Shown: positions 24,764 through 35,668, numbered from the stretch's first letter. The stretch: DNA of 64,000 nucleotides from Lophium mytilinum (GCA_010093605.1 MU004189.1:441834-505833), one strand, 5' to 3'. Numbers and translations: made by a program. The notes: generated from the sequence alone by a model not told the origin.

Positions 24764-25372
24764 CTATCATCTAATCTTTCAATTGGCTAGAACGGCTCGG
24801 ACTTTCATTCGGAGCTCCAGTGGCCGGCCGCCTGGCTTAAAGGAGGGCATCATAGAACAGCAGCAGCACCACGGAAGGCAGTATAGCGGCCTGAGAGCGC
24901 CCATCCTAAGCCTCAGCCTTAGCCTTAGCTTGCTCCTTAGCCTTAGCCTTAGCTTGCTCCTCAGCCTTAGGCGGCGCCAGCGCGGCTTCCTTATAAGGAG
25001 CTCCAACGTCAGATAGCATTGTGCGAGGAGGATAGCCAGTGGGGTGCGGCGGCGATGTAGGGGGGGCCAGGTTTAATGCAGAGAGGCCGTAATAAGGTAA
25101 GGATCTAACTGTTTTAGCATGCTTATAGGTACGTAGGCACGTAGGTAGTAATACAACAGCCTATATACACTGTAGGAAACGGGAAGTATGCATAGTAAAA
25201 CGGGTATACTGCACAGCCTTACCATAACTACAGCCTTACGTACAGCCTTATGTACGGATTATATATATAGCCTCATCTACAGCCTTAATAGGCTGCTGGA
25301 AACGGTAAGAATGCGCGATGAAATGGCAGTGATCCGAGCCCTCCGGACCAATCAGAAGATCAGACGGGAGGA

Positions 25373-25440
25373 GGGTGTACATCTACCAATATTGGGGGGT
25401 GTTAATATACGATAGGAGGGTGTAGAAATACTCGTGCCCT
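25373..25440 (-). repeat. Right terminal inverted repeat
   Basis: Inverted partner of 24696-24763, ending CTCGTGCCCT and followed directly by the TCTAAT flank copy. Confidence 0.9.
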
Positions 25441-25446
25441 TCTAAT

Positions 25447-25892
25447 AACTGATTGATATGCAGGCGATCGACCTCTCAATTTTTGCAGACTAATGACAAG
25501 ACGCTGGAGGACCTCTAACGGAGGTGAGCATACACGTGTTAATCATACAGACATAAGGTAAATTATTGTTATTTATGGTATGCTTGTTGTCTTGGCAGTC
25601 TCTCACCTCTGGGCCTCAACTGTTTTGCGTTGGTGCTACGTTCCTAGAACAGATCAAGGCAAGTGACTGCTTCTTATCGAAATTTCGCTGCTTAGCTCAT
25701 CTGTGGTGTCCATGAAGGTGAATTCATCGCAGTTCTCTTGGCATCAATATATAAGTACCTAGTGAAGCTGGCTGCTCTGCTTTCTCAAATCACAATCTTT
25801 CCTTACACCACCGCACTCACCACACTAAAACACCCCATCGGTAGCACTCAATCTACTCCTCCGTGGTTTCTGCTACGACACCGAGCGTCGGC
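25447..25892. other. Promoter region of the first array gene
   Basis: The stretch lies between the transposon-like element and the first paralogue. A TATATAAG sequence at 25748-25755 sits 145 bases before the proposed ATG and may be its TATA element. The open frame continues upstream to 25738, but that part lacks similarity to the paralogues. Confidence 0.5.
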
Positions 25893-26745
25893 ATGTCTGA
25901 GTAAGTCACTATCCTCACTTCATTGCACTAAGTCTAATTGCACTCCCAGCCTTACAGATCCCGCCGTCCCGCCTACGGACGGTACCTGCCACTTCCTTCG
26001 TCTCCCCCAGGAACTTCGCGATGAAGTGTACGGCTATGCTATCACGAGTTCGGAGGACTATGTCGTCTGCGATAAAATCGCAAAGAAGCAGATCCTACGA
26101 TTTCCCGGGGCCAAACCCACTACCAATGCCACAGAGTCGACAATCGTAGTCAACCAGCTTCAATATGTCTCAAAGCAACTTCGCTCCGAAACCCTTGGCT
26201 TTTCGTTCAAGTTGAACAAGAAAGTTGTGATTGTGTCTGAGGATCATAAACGCAAGGGCCCTACTCAAGAAGACCTCGTAGACCTCGAAGACCTCGAAGA
26301 CCATCAGACTGGCGTGCTGCAGCACTCTCTCGACTTTCTCCTCGCGTGCACCCCGACTTCGCTCTCCAAACTCACTACTGTCGTCATCCAGATGGAAGGC
26401 GTAAGTCGTGCTCCTCATGGCGGAATCCTGACTTGGCCTCTGATCAACGGGCCACTCAACGCCTTCTGCATCGCCAATCGACACATTTCCGTCAAGATTG
26501 AATTGTTGGACTGGAAATCGAACTGGGATGCTCAATTCTATGTGCAGGGACGAACCTTGACATTCTTCGCCGATACAGCTCGCGCTAGCATTCCAGATGT
26601 CGCGTCCAATCTGCGATTTGTGCCTGCTGGAAGCTTAGATATCGAAAAGTTGGAAGAAGTCCGTGCTAGGGCGGCCCCGATACAACCTCCGCACTGGCAG
26701 GTGTCACTATCAAATAAGATGGAGAAATGGTTCGAGGGGATCTAG
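25893..26745 (+). CDS. Array paralogue A, unknown function (267 aa)
   Basis: Exon 1 is only 8 bases (25893-25900, ATGTCTGA). A 49-base intron (GTAAGT donor, CTCCCAG acceptor) leads to exon 2, 25950-26745. The start MSDLTDPAVPPTDGTC lines up with the paralogues, whereas an unspliced start at 25738 gives an unrelated N terminus. Shared blocks are CHFLRLPQELRDEVYGYA, NQLQYVSKQLRSETLGF, the FLLACTPTSLSKLTT stretch, NLRFVPAGSLD and the C-terminal KWFEGI. The first block recalls the short F-box-like/2EXR motif of many fungal proteins (LPxELRxxIY). No catalytic site, signal peptide or membrane helix is visible. This is the first of eight paralogues, and the copy nearest the transposon-like element. 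Confidence 0.82.
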
Positions 26746-27257
26746 TGGATGGAAGTGGCTGCATTCGGAGCTAGCCCATGGTTAGTTGTTCAGGGGATGA
26801 CTAAATAAGCTTAGCGGGTCGAGCAAGGGCAAGTCTAGTCGAGTTCTCTTAGAAGAGTTCGTGCACTGATCGAACTTCACTTCGAAGTGTGTGTGCTTTC
26901 TTTCAATCATCGTGTATACCTCCATACATTTTCAAGGCCCTGAACAAGGTGAAAAGTCATGGTTTTGACCCATTGGTACACCTACTGGCGAGATCAAGTC
27001 AGTGGGCCCTTAATTAGATTTATGAGCTTAAGAGGGTGATTCCTATAGTGCTATACTGCCAATGTCTTCGCGAGTCGAGCGGGAGAGGGTTTGACAGATC
27101 TGAGGGTAAGTGAATGTTTCTACTAACCACGTGTTTGCTCTTGATAGACTCCGCTGCCACATATAAAAAACGCTTCCTCGATGTGAGGAACTTCACAACA
27201 TCACCCGCTTCCAGTCTTCCACACCCACCAATTGACGGTCTAGTGCCAACCAATGTT
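26746..27257. other. Intergenic region between array genes A and B
   Basis: No gene is seen. A TATAAAA at 27162-27168 lies 96 bases before the proposed start of the next gene and is a plausible TATA element. Confidence 0.5.
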
Positions 27258-28326
27258 ATGGCGCCGACACCTGACTTGCCTGAGTATGTCCCTTTCCCCT
27301 TCGTGGCTTAATTATGCCAACTCTGACTCCTTCATAGCTGTGCAGTCACTAAGAAGGCAGAAATTGCCAAGGGCCGAAATTCGATGTGCCTCCATCAGTA
27401 TGTGCCCTTTCCGAAAGCTGCATCAAGTCTCGCCTAAACATTTTCTTCGTGTCTAACTAGATAAAAGCGACTCCAGTAATCCAATCATCCCACCGGCAGG
27501 GACATGCCCCTTCCTGCGCATTCCCCAAGAACTGCGAGATCTGGTTTATGACCACGCCCTCACGAACCCCAGCGACCATTTGATCTGCACTACATACGTT
27601 ATCCCCACACACGAGGCGTCCCGAATAATCACGCGTCTCCATCACTCCATCTTCGATATCGAGGACATCAATCAGCTCCAATACGTTTCAAGACAGCTGC
27701 ACGCTGAAACCTCGGGTCTGGTTTCCAGGCTTATCAGATGCATTGAGTTCAGGCCAGAGATGTACGGGGTCGACCCCACCTTGGGACTGAAATCACTGGT
27801 CAGATTCGTTGATTCGGCAGAGGTCGCATACGCGCGAGCCCTCATCTTCCTTCGAGCCTGCAAGCACTCTACTATCGCCAACCTCAATACCGTTTTGTTT
27901 CCGCTCGGGGGTAGGTGGTATGTCAATGTCACGCAAACTCGTCAGGACTCCCCGCTTCACGGTTTATGCTCTGCCTATCCGCACATATCCTTCAAGCTTC
28001 AGTTCGAGCATTGGTGGTTTCAACATGCGGAGGGAACATTGTCCTTCCTGAGATCAGGAGTCCGGCTCGAGGGCGGCCACTACGGATATGCACTCACCTT
28101 CTCGTCCAACTTGTCGTTGATGCCTAACCTATCCTATTGCGATGAGAGCGTTCTCTGGGAGGGCATCGTGGAGCTAGGGCTTGAGGAAGACTTGAGCCAG
28201 GCGACGTTCCGTCATGCAAAGAGATGGCTTACGGAGGGTATCAAAGGAGGAAGGCAACGGCTGACGGAGATTTTACGGATTTCCTCTTCCGCTGCAAGTG
28301 GTGGTCTCTTGCTAGAACTTGCGTAG
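27258..28326 (+). CDS. Array paralogue B, unknown function (about 314 aa)
   Basis: The preferred model has exons 27258-27283, 27338-27397 and 27468-28326, with introns of 54 and 70 bases that both start GTATGT. The last acceptor is the non-consensus AAAAG. A shorter model starts at ATG 27384 inside the second exon and gives 290 residues. The body matches the family: IIPPAGTCPFLRIPQELRD, NQLQYVSRQLHAETSGL, a central AxIFLRACKHST block, CSAYPHISFKLQFEHW, and KRWLTEGIKGG. It is the most diverged N-terminal region of the array, so the exact start is uncertain. Function is unknown. It runs in the same direction as its neighbours, with about 500 bases before it and 1 kb after. Confidence 0.75.
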
Positions 28327-29309
28327 GGCTGCAAATACTGGGGCAGCGTACAAATCTCGAGGCGGCTGAACCTCAGCCGGCTATTGGAGACTCTTGGTGG
28401 ATCGGCTGCATTGCAGAACACCCGCTCTCCTCACTGGTTTCGAGCCGCCAAGAAAGTATCCATCTAGTGCTACATTCAGGCATCCGAACTTGTGGCTAGT
28501 ACAATGACGAGCGGAGAAATATCTGATAAGAGCCCTAGGATAGCTAGGTGTGGTTTAGGTAATGAGCTTCCATATTCTCTTACGATTTCCATCTTCCCTA
28601 AACACTTGCCCGGAGACTTCTCAAGTAGGCTTCCCATCTCGGGACAAGCCGATCAGTACTAACGACCTGGCTACAACTTGCAAGTTGCGGTGTGCGTTGT
28701 CTTATCACACGATAACTACTTACACCTTTGTAATGCTGTTCGTCGTGCTACAATGTGCTTTTGTCATTTCATAGCGACTGTGTACACCTCCTTGCGATTG
28801 TCTAAGGTGCCCTAGCGAGCTTCCTGATTGTTCAAGACAAACAATTTCATATCGTCCGCATCTTCGGAAATAGCTTGAAGGACCACAAGCAGCGGCAACA
28901 CACAGCAGCTAAGGGCAATCCAGCACGTGAGTGTCCTCTGAGCGGTCACATAAAACTAATTGCGTCCATGCAATAACTGCAGCTCAGCTCGACCTCAAAG
29001 TTCGGCAGTCAGTGTTAAGATATCAGTCATAATCGATGTCACGGACATGCTTTCGGGTTTATGTAAGATCATTGCCCCGAGCCATTTGTACGATTGCGGG
29101 TCACGCAACTTGCGTAGCTTTTTTCGCACTCCACGCGATTTCCTTTGCCTTCAGTTGTGAGGGATTTGGACAGTTGCCCAGCTTCACTTCACCTTCGCCT
29201 CACCTTCACTTTATGGATTCTATCTCTCTTATAATGTCCTTTTCCTTACTTCCAACGCTCTTCTTTACAACAACCCAGACCTGGGTCTCGGAACCAGGTT
29301 GTGCCCATC
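28327..29309. other. Intergenic region between array genes B and C
   Basis: About 980 bases without a frame resembling the family. I looked for a decayed copy with the NQLQYVSKQLRAET block and found none. It may include the promoter of gene C. Confidence 0.5.
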
Positions 29310-30143
29310 ATGGCATCGTACGTCTCCATCCAGATCCATATATTGCTCCTTAGTTTGGCTAATTCATAAAGCAGCGTCACCGACCCCTCGATTCCTTCAA
29401 GTGACGGCACCTGTCACTACCTCGGCCTGTCTCAAGAACTCCGATATGAGATATATCGATATGTCCTCACCGGTGATGAGGAGTTCATCACCTATGAAAT
29501 GCTCAAGGAAATCAACCAACTCCAATACGTTTCCAAGCAACTTCGGGCAGAGACCGTTGGCCTGACTCTCAAGTTCAACAAGTGTGTCAAGTTTTGGTCA
29601 GCCCACGACATCATCAAATGGAATCGCACCAGCAATCATAGCTGTTTGGTGGGCGTTACACAGGCGGTCAACTTCCTATGGGCGTGCTCTCCAGCCTCCG
29701 CGAGAAAGTTGGCTACCGTGCTGATCGAGGTGCCTTCTCCAAGAACCCACTCAGTCTACAAACTTCCCCTCGCCGACATTTCTGGGCCACTATCGAGCAT
29801 CTGCCGTTCCCGCACCCACAATCATACCTTGGTAAAGATTCGTATCGCCAGCTGGGATTTCAAGGATGTCGCCAAGATTCGAACGTTCATTCGCACTGGG
29901 AAGTTTTTGGAGGGCAAATGGGTTGCCAAATCGCCAGGAGTGTCATCCAACGTGCGGTTTGTACCATTGGGAAGCTCTTTCGATGAGACACTGTTCTCTG
30001 AAGGTATCTCAGCACAGCTAGGGCTCGCATCTAATACCGCCATCGCAACAACGTTGGGCAGGGCAAAAAAGTGGTATGCCGAGGGAATTTCGGGAGGTGA
30101 CAGGTTTCCAAAGTGCCCCTTCGTATTGTCTATGGTGGTCTAG
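29310..30143 (+). CDS. Array paralogue C, unknown function (258 aa)
   Basis: Exon 1 is 8 bases (29310-29317, ATGGCATC), then a 57-base intron (GTACGT donor, GCAG acceptor), then exon 2, 29375-30143. The N terminus reads MASVTDPSIPSSDGTCHYLG. An alternative acceptor three bases upstream would add one serine. Family blocks are LSQELRYEIYRYVLT, NQLQYVSKQLRAETVGLTL, KFNKCVKF, LWACSPASARKLAT, NVRFVPLGSS and AKKWYAEGISGG. The middle block is closest to paralogue F. The protein appears soluble. Function is unknown. Confidence in the gene is high because splice site, frame and C-terminal block all agree with its paralogues. Confidence 0.85.
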
Positions 30144-30586
30144 CAAGCTTTCTGGTTGTTCAAAAAGATGAATTCTTATCTCGTTTATCTCCTCAAAAGC
30201 AGCTTGAGGCACCACTCGAAGCGGTAAAGGGAGATACGCAAACCTACGATCTCCTCCTTGCGAGGCAGAGAAGCTGTTACTCGTCAGGTTACTTCACCTC
30301 GCTGTAGGAGCTTGGCATTGGTTAGTCCGCAAGTGGCTTGCATAAGGCCAACCGGGCCTATTGGACGGCTCTGCTGGGACCACTTCCGCAATATGTGATA
30401 TATGATATATCAACTCCGCCTCATTTTCACTATCCAATGATACATAGCAAATTTTTAGTGACACACGGCAAGTATCGTCTTGCGTTTAGGCAGCGCGCTC
30501 CCTTCACTATAAAGCGACCTTCCCTCGTTCAGATCCTTACTCCGTATGTCATCAGCTTCAAAGTCTTTTCCAGCCACAATCACAGC
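30144..30586. other. Promoter region of array gene D
   Basis: A TATAAAG at 30508-30514 lies 79 bases before the ATG of gene D. An open frame continues upstream in frame to 30338 but does not resemble the family. Confidence 0.5.
30508..30514 (+). promoter_or_regulatory. TATA-like element of array gene D
   Basis: TATAAAG, 79 bases before the ATG. A matching element at a similar distance occurs before gene E. Confidence 0.45.
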
Positions 30587-31417
30587 ATGGATCCATCCAG
30601 CCCTCCGAAAGACGGCACTTGCCACTTCTTCCGCCCTGCCCAAGAGATCCGGGACATGATATACGAATACGCCCTCACAAGTCCCGACGGCCGTATCATC
30701 TGCAACGAGTACATTGCCTTTGACGACGATGCCCATCAACCTTTCACGCGCCTCGAGTTCCCTCGGAGCAATTGTACAGAGGTTAATCAACTTCGACACG
30801 TCTGCAAGCGATTGTGCGAGGAGACTACTGGTCTTACCCTGAAATTCAACAAACACGTCGAATTCTTTGACAAAACCTTCTTGGTTTCCGAGTATCAGGA
30901 ACCCGAATCCTACTTCAGCGACTGCTCGAATTCAGCCGTTGATAAATGCATCACCTTCTTGAGCGCCTGTACGCCCAAGTCTCGGGCGAAGCTCCATTCT
31001 ATTGTCATCGAGATCCCACACGCTGATGACGCTCCGTATGCCGAAATTGCCACCACACTCAACGACCTCTGCTTCATGGTTCTGCATCTCTCGATCAAGG
31101 TGATCATCGGCGACTGGTATTTCGACCAGGCTAGCGAGGTTCACGACTTTCTGAGGATTGGCTACCTCCTAGAGTCGAAACGACAGGCATACGAGCTTGG
31201 TTCAGCTCCCAATCTAAAGCTTGTCCCGTGCGAGGAGGTTTTCGATGAGGCTATGTTCACGCAAGGCCTCGCAAGGCGCTGGCGTCCCTTCAATGTCAAG
31301 CAATCATTCCCACGAGACACAATTAGGTGGTTGGCGGAGGGTATCGTGGTGCGCGAGGAGAGCTTGGTGGATCCTTTCTTCATCAGGATCGAGCTGCCAA
31401 TTCTACAGCGTCGTTGA
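30587..31417 (+). CDS. Array paralogue D, intronless, unknown function (276 aa)
   Basis: A single exon starts MDPSSPPKDGTCHFFR, at the same distance before the DGTC block as in the spliced paralogues. No donor is needed, so this copy seems to lack the first intron. Blocks are PAQEIRDMIYEYALTS, NQLRHVCKRLCEETTGLTL, KFNKHVEF, FLSACTPKSRAKLHS, LSIKVIIGDWYF, NLKLVPCEEVFDEA and TIRWLAEGI. The second block is more diverged (RHVCKRLCEE instead of QYVSKQLRAE). The TATA-like sequence 79 bases upstream supports this start. Loss of the first intron could come from recombination with a cDNA or from a new start codon, but sequence alone does not decide. Function is unknown. Confidence 0.84.
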   Translation: MDPSSPPKDGTCHFFRPAQEIRDMIYEYALTSPDGRIICNEYIAFDDDAHQPFTRLEFPRSNCTEVNQLRHVCKRLCEETTGLTLKFNKHVEFFDKTFLVSEYQEPESYFSDCSNSAVDKCITFLSACTPKSRAKLHSIVIEIPHADDAPYAEIATTLNDLCFMVLHLSIKVIIGDWYFDQASEVHDFLRIGYLLESKRQAYELGSAPNLKLVPCEEVFDEAMFTQGLARRWRPFNVKQSFPRDTIRWLAEGIVVREESLVDPFFIRIELPILQRR

Positions 31418-31955
31418 ACGATGAACGAGGCTATGGCTTGCCACTGTCAAGGGTGCCTCGGCATACTCCGAGAAGTCAGAACCTCATTACTTTGTATAAT
31501 CGGCGAAGTCATTAGGCCACCTCAGACAGCGGTAGGCGGGGGATCAAAAACTATATCTGACGATACGCTGCTACAGATTCAAATGAGTGACTTGAGGAAA
31601 CTTGATGTACATTCAAATGAGTGACTTGAGGAAACTTGATGTACATTCAAGTGCGACTGTCTGGGGTCCCCCTGGGTTTTAGGAAACTATGACGTGATGT
31701 TATATTGGAGGCAGTGGGTTCCCAGCTAATGTATGAAAGCCATTCTATATCAACTTTGAAACCAACCGGGAGAAAGAGCATGGAACCGGATTGGAATCTA
31801 TTGATGGGGCTAACTTGGTAAGTCTTATATATCTCGACCTTGAAATCATCCCAGAGGCACCATACCCCGAGTATGAGCCCCTATTGCTGCCTAAGACCTG
31901 TAGAGAAGCCTTCTGGTACCTCCCGCAACCCAAGTGCTGGCCGATGGTAGACATT
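31418..31955. other. Convergent gap between array genes D and E
   Basis: No gene is seen. It contains a short tandem duplication (see 31577-31644) and the 3' flanks of two convergent genes. Confidence 0.5.
31577..31644. repeat. Perfect 34-bp tandem duplication
   Basis: The unit ATTCAAATGAGTGACTTGAG plus 14 more bases occurs at 31577-31610 and again identically at 31611-31644, followed by a partial third copy (ATTCAA). Its perfect identity points to a recent slippage event. Confidence 0.9.
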
Positions 31956-32774
31956 TCACAAAATCGAGGGCAGCTGCTCCAAACCCGGACACCAAGCCAT
32001 TTCCACTTCGGACATTCCCTCGGAGAACCACGTTCTCACCCGAGGCAGCCACCTCTCAATTCCAGCAGTATCAAAGATACCTAGATAGTCCCGCTCGGCC
32101 AATAATCGTTGAGCAAGTACACCTTCATCGAACTTTCCGGTGGGTAGCACCCGCAAGTTGGGAAAGCGTAACCGAAAACAATGGTGCTTAGCGTATTTGC
32201 CCTCTAATATGAACCGAGTGACACTCTTGCCATACGTCAATTTCCAGGCTTCCGACCGGAGCTTGACCATAACGTGTATGTGGGTGGAGCACCACCTACG
32301 AAGTGGACCGGTGATAGAGTCCCACTGCGTGCACTTATTTGATATTTGGCTGTATCCTGATTGAAGGTCAATCTGGATGGTGGCGAGTTTCGAGGTAGAG
32401 ACTGTCGTGCAAGTAGTCAGGAAGCTGAGACGCTGATCCAGATACACGTCGATGTCGCATGGTTTCATCCTCAGGATGTCCTTGTCGCATGTAATGTGAA
32501 CCTGTTTGTTCAGTTTGAGGGTCAACCCGAGGGTTTCGGCGCGTAATTGCTTGGAGACGTATTGCAGCTGGTTGAACCCATCGAGTTGGTCGTCGTAGAG
32601 GAAGTCTTCGTCGCTGGTGAGAGCATATTCATAGACTTCGTCGCGGAGTTCCCGCGGAAGACCCAGCAAATAACAGCTCCCATCAACTGGGGGTATGGAA
32701 GGGTCGGTGCTGTTAGAGGAGTTAGTCAGATGAGGTAGTATTACGTTTCTCTAAAGGACGACTTACGAAGACAT
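31956..32774 (-). CDS. Array paralogue E, unknown function (253 aa)
   Basis: This is the only array member on the minus strand. Exon 1 is 8 bases (32774-32767, ATGTCTTC), then a 57-base intron (GTAAGT donor, AACAG acceptor), then exon 2, 32709-31956. The product begins MSSTDPSIPPVDGSCYLLG. Blocks are LPRELRDEVYEYALTS, NQLQYVSKQLRAETLGLTL, KLNKQVHI, FLTTCTTVSTSKLAT, HVMVKLRSEAWKL, NLRVLPTGKFD and RTWFSEGMSE. A minus-strand TATAAAG (32862-32856) lies about 82 bases before the ATG. It shares a 287-base divergent promoter with paralogue F, which has an identical exon 1 (ATGTCTTC). Inversion of one copy in the array is the simplest reading. Function is unknown. Confidence 0.85.
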
Positions 32775-32855
32775 GGAGATTTTGGGGCAGTGAGTGTGTG
32801 TGTGTATGTCGGTGTGGTTTGATGCAACCACAGGCTGGCAAGTAGATACGAGGGC

Positions 32856-32862
32856 CTTTATA
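32856..32862 (-). promoter_or_regulatory. TATA-like element of array gene E
   Basis: TATAAAG on the minus strand about 82 bases before the ATG, matching the placement before gene D. Confidence 0.45.
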
Positions 32863-33061
32863 GTATGGAAACAAGGTAAAGATTTCTTAGGGAACTATTT
32901 TGGCTCAATTCACCGGCATTGCCGCTCATTTCCACTACTCCAAGTTGGTCCGTAGGAACCACCTCACTTCCACAACAGAACCTGCTATCCACTGGGACTC
33001 TCTCTACACAACACGCATTTCACCAGAACACACAACACTTTGGAATCTTCAATCACTTGCC

Positions 33062-33922
33062 ATGTCTTCGTAAGGCCCCTTATATCCGCAAAATCCCAGC
33101 TCATCCATCTAACCGTGAGGATACAGCATCATCAATCCCTACAACCCGGCGGACGGCGTATGCCATTTCCTTCGCCTTCCCCGAGAGCTCCGAGACATGG
33201 TCTACGAATTTGCGATCACCAGCGAATCGGAGTCTGTCACATTCGTGGACGGTAAGATCGGATACATCGACCTATACAGTCAAACCCGAAGCGTCAACGA
33301 GCTACAATACGTCTCTAAGCAACTGCGTGCTGAGACTATTGGTCTCACTCTGAAGTTCAACAAGTGCGTCCGCTTCAACGAGAACGATTCCTTCAAAGAG
33401 CTCGATATCGAGCAAGCGGTCGAAACATCAAAGAGTGTGACCGAATGCCTCAAGTTCCTCAAGGCGTGCACACCGACCTCGATCTCGAAGCTCGCAACAA
33501 TCTTGATCGAGATGCCTGAACCCCACATTAGTGCAGTTCTAACCTACTTGCGCTCGTGGAGAAATATAGTTAGCGAGCTTTCCAAGTTCTGTATCGCGAA
33601 CCCGCACGCCTTGGTCAAGATCTCTGTCACCAAGTGGTACCTCGACGAAAGCGCAACACACGGTCCCTTAGATACATCTTGGTTCTACGAGACTAATTAT
33701 AAGGTCAAACGCACTGCTGCTTGGGGAAGGCTCGGATCTGCGTCCAACTTGCGAGTGTTCCCTTTTGGTAGCCTGCCCGATCAAGGCTTGCTGTCTCATA
33801 GTGTGCCTCTGACTAGTGTGCCTCTAAGGTGGCTTGCCGAGATAAAGAAGGTGTATGCAGACGGGATCTCAAGTGGAGATTTTGATCCAGCAGGCTGGAT
33901 AGCTCTGGCGGACGATCAGTAG
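33062..33922 (+). CDS. Array paralogue F, unknown function (267 aa)
   Basis: Exon 1 is 8 bases (33062-33069, ATGTCTTC), then a 57-base intron (GTAAGG donor, TACAG acceptor), then exon 2, 33127-33922. The product begins MSSIINPYNPADGVCHFLR. Blocks are LPRELRDMVYEFAITS, NELQYVSKQLRAETIGLTL, KFNKCVRF, FLKACTPTSISKLAT, IANPHALVKISVTKWYL, NLRVFPFGSLPDQG and KKVYADGISSG. Length equals paralogue A. The intron length and exon 1 sequence equal those of paralogue E across the divergent promoter. No targeting signal is seen. Function is unknown. Confidence 0.86.
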
Positions 33923-34282
33923 TCCAAAGAGGTGCCTGGGGGGTGATGGTACAGCAGACGGAGCGGTATTGGATCTTTCTTTTTATATCGGATGGTTCTG
34001 GGAGAGCTTCAGCGAGTAGTTGCATATAAGCTGAAGTCTAAATATTAGACCCCCTACCTGAATTCGCCTTCTCTTACCAGTGTAATCAGCCTACTGTCGT
34101 GTCCCTCTGAGCCTCGTCATGTGACCCATACCATAACAGTTTCCCAAAGATTCACCACGACGGACCTTGCGACACTATTTCGGATTATCAAAACCCCCCT
34201 CCTAACTCCTAACTTCCAGCTCTAACAACTCTCTACGTACACGCATACACTCAACCACCCCACCCAAACCCAACAGCAACCA
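33923..34282. other. Intergenic region between array genes F and G
   Basis: 360 bases with C-rich, A-rich sequence just before 34283, like a fungal leader. No gene is seen. Confidence 0.5.
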
Positions 34283-34918
34283 ATGCCTCCATTAGGTACT
34301 CCAATAACCACCATGGACCAGGATGATTCGTAAGAACCCATTTCAACCTGCTTTGCTCTTCGTCTAACAACTTTTGATAGTGTTGCCAATCCCTCAATCC
34401 CGCCGGCGGATGGGACATGCGTCTTCCTACGTCTGCCCCAGGAGCTCCGCGACATGGTGTATAAATACGCCATCACCTCTCCGACCGGCCGTGTGCTTTG
34501 CTGCCAGTACGCCAACAAGCAAGTCCTCAAGATATCACAACCAGACGACCTGGCCCGGCCTATAGTCAAAGCGAACCAGCTGCAATATGTTTCCAAGCAA
34601 TTGCGCGCAGAAACGGTCGGTCTGACGTTGAAGTTCAACACGGAGGTTCTGTTCAAGGGAAATAGGACGACGAACAGTGATAGATACGAGCACTTCGACG
34701 AGCAGCTTCGTACCTTCCACTGTGGGTTCGGTCAAAGGTTCGACCGCGCAAACAGGCAGTGTCTTCGCTTCCTCGGAGACTGCAGCGAAGCTAGCCTGCA
34801 AAAGCTGAGGACTATCGTCCTCGACTTCGCCGGAGATGCCCTCCCATACGAAGATCCTGTTTCCCGCTTCTGTTCCGATTATCCACACATCTCTGTTAAG
34901 ATCCGTGTGATTGAATAG
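34283..34918 (+). CDS. Array paralogue G, C-terminally truncated (194 aa)
   Basis: Exon 1 (34283-34329, or from an in-frame ATG at 34313) is joined to exon 2 (34381-34918) across a 51-base intron with a GTAAGA donor and a GATAG acceptor. The product includes MDQDDSVANPSIPPADGTC, LPQELRDMVYKYAITS, NQLQYVSKQLRAETVGLTL, KFNTEVLF, a C-rich variant of the middle block and YPHISVKIRVIE, where a TAG ends the frame. Full-length paralogues continue about 70-75 residues beyond this point, through the NLRxxPxGS and WYxEGI blocks. I could not recognise those blocks in any frame downstream. The copy is therefore truncated and may be a pseudogene or a short variant. Its remaining frame is intact. Confidence 0.7.
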
Positions 34919-35668
34919 GATTAGACAGGTGGCCAGATCGCTGGGATCACGTTCCCTAATTCACAGAGAGAAGCGAATGAGGCGAGGCAAGTCTATCCAG
35001 GAGGGTGTTCGGGCGGCAGAGTGGGTGGACGGCCGATGGAATTGGCCGGGAAAGTATCCTTAGAACGAGGGCTGAGGAGCTGGCAGGTGTTGATATTAGC
35101 ATTCTGGGAATATTCCAAGGCTAAGATTTCGAGGGATGAGTATCAAGTAATGTAAACAAAAAGTCCTACTCGAATCTGGGGAACTAATATGTGCTTGGCT
35201 AAAGCCTGCGTAAAATCGCCTACGTAATATCGCCTGCCACAGCTTGAACTGGCTCAAAGCATTCTTAGGGCATCATGAAGGAGACTCTTGACAATCCTGA
35301 TATCTGGCCGGGCGGCCCTTGTGGTGGGGAGGATAATCGTAAATATATTGAGCGTGTATCCTGGCTGTCTAGAGCTTAAGCTCATAGCAAGGCGCGGTAG
35401 AATGTATAGGATTTGATCGATTACCTTCTCCTTTGAGAGTATGCGAGCCTGAGGTCTTGATTGCATCAGCACGATCCCTTCACCAAATCATTCACCGCAA
35501 GGTGAACTTACCTGCTCCTAGACACTCACAGCTTCACCTAGCCCGTCATCATAAACAACTCCTTCCTCTTCCAACACTTTCTCCTACACTCCAGCCTCCC
35601 CATTACTCCACTCTCAGACCACAAAACCACCCGCGCACCTCGATCCTAGTAGTACCACTCTACACACC
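34919..35668. other. Intergenic region between array genes G and H
   Basis: No gene is seen. The last ~150 bases are C-rich with CTCC and CACC runs, fitting the leader of gene H. The lost C-terminal third of gene G was not recognised here. Confidence 0.5.

Larger units (their letters stand above)
24696..25440. mobile_element. 745-bp non-autonomous DNA transposon (MITE-like)
   Basis: The element begins AGGGCACGAGTATTTC and ends with the inverted copy. The two 68-bp termini match at 63 positions. It is flanked by direct copies of TCTAAT (24690-24695 and 25441-25446), read as a 6-bp target duplication. The interior has no transposase-like frame. It contains CTTAGC-type hexamer tandem repeats at about 24905-24970 with a TTGCTCCT spacer repeated twice, and dispersed ACAGCCTTA motifs at about 25155-25290. 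The superfamily is not clear; a 6-bp duplication does not fit the commonest fungal Tc1/mariner (TA) or hAT (8 bp) types. Confidence 0.85.

Noticed and set aside
24747-25016. Plus-strand 89-codon frame inside the MITE-like element
   Set aside because: Its Leu/Ser repeats are produced by the hexamer tandem repeats; it is not transposase-like.
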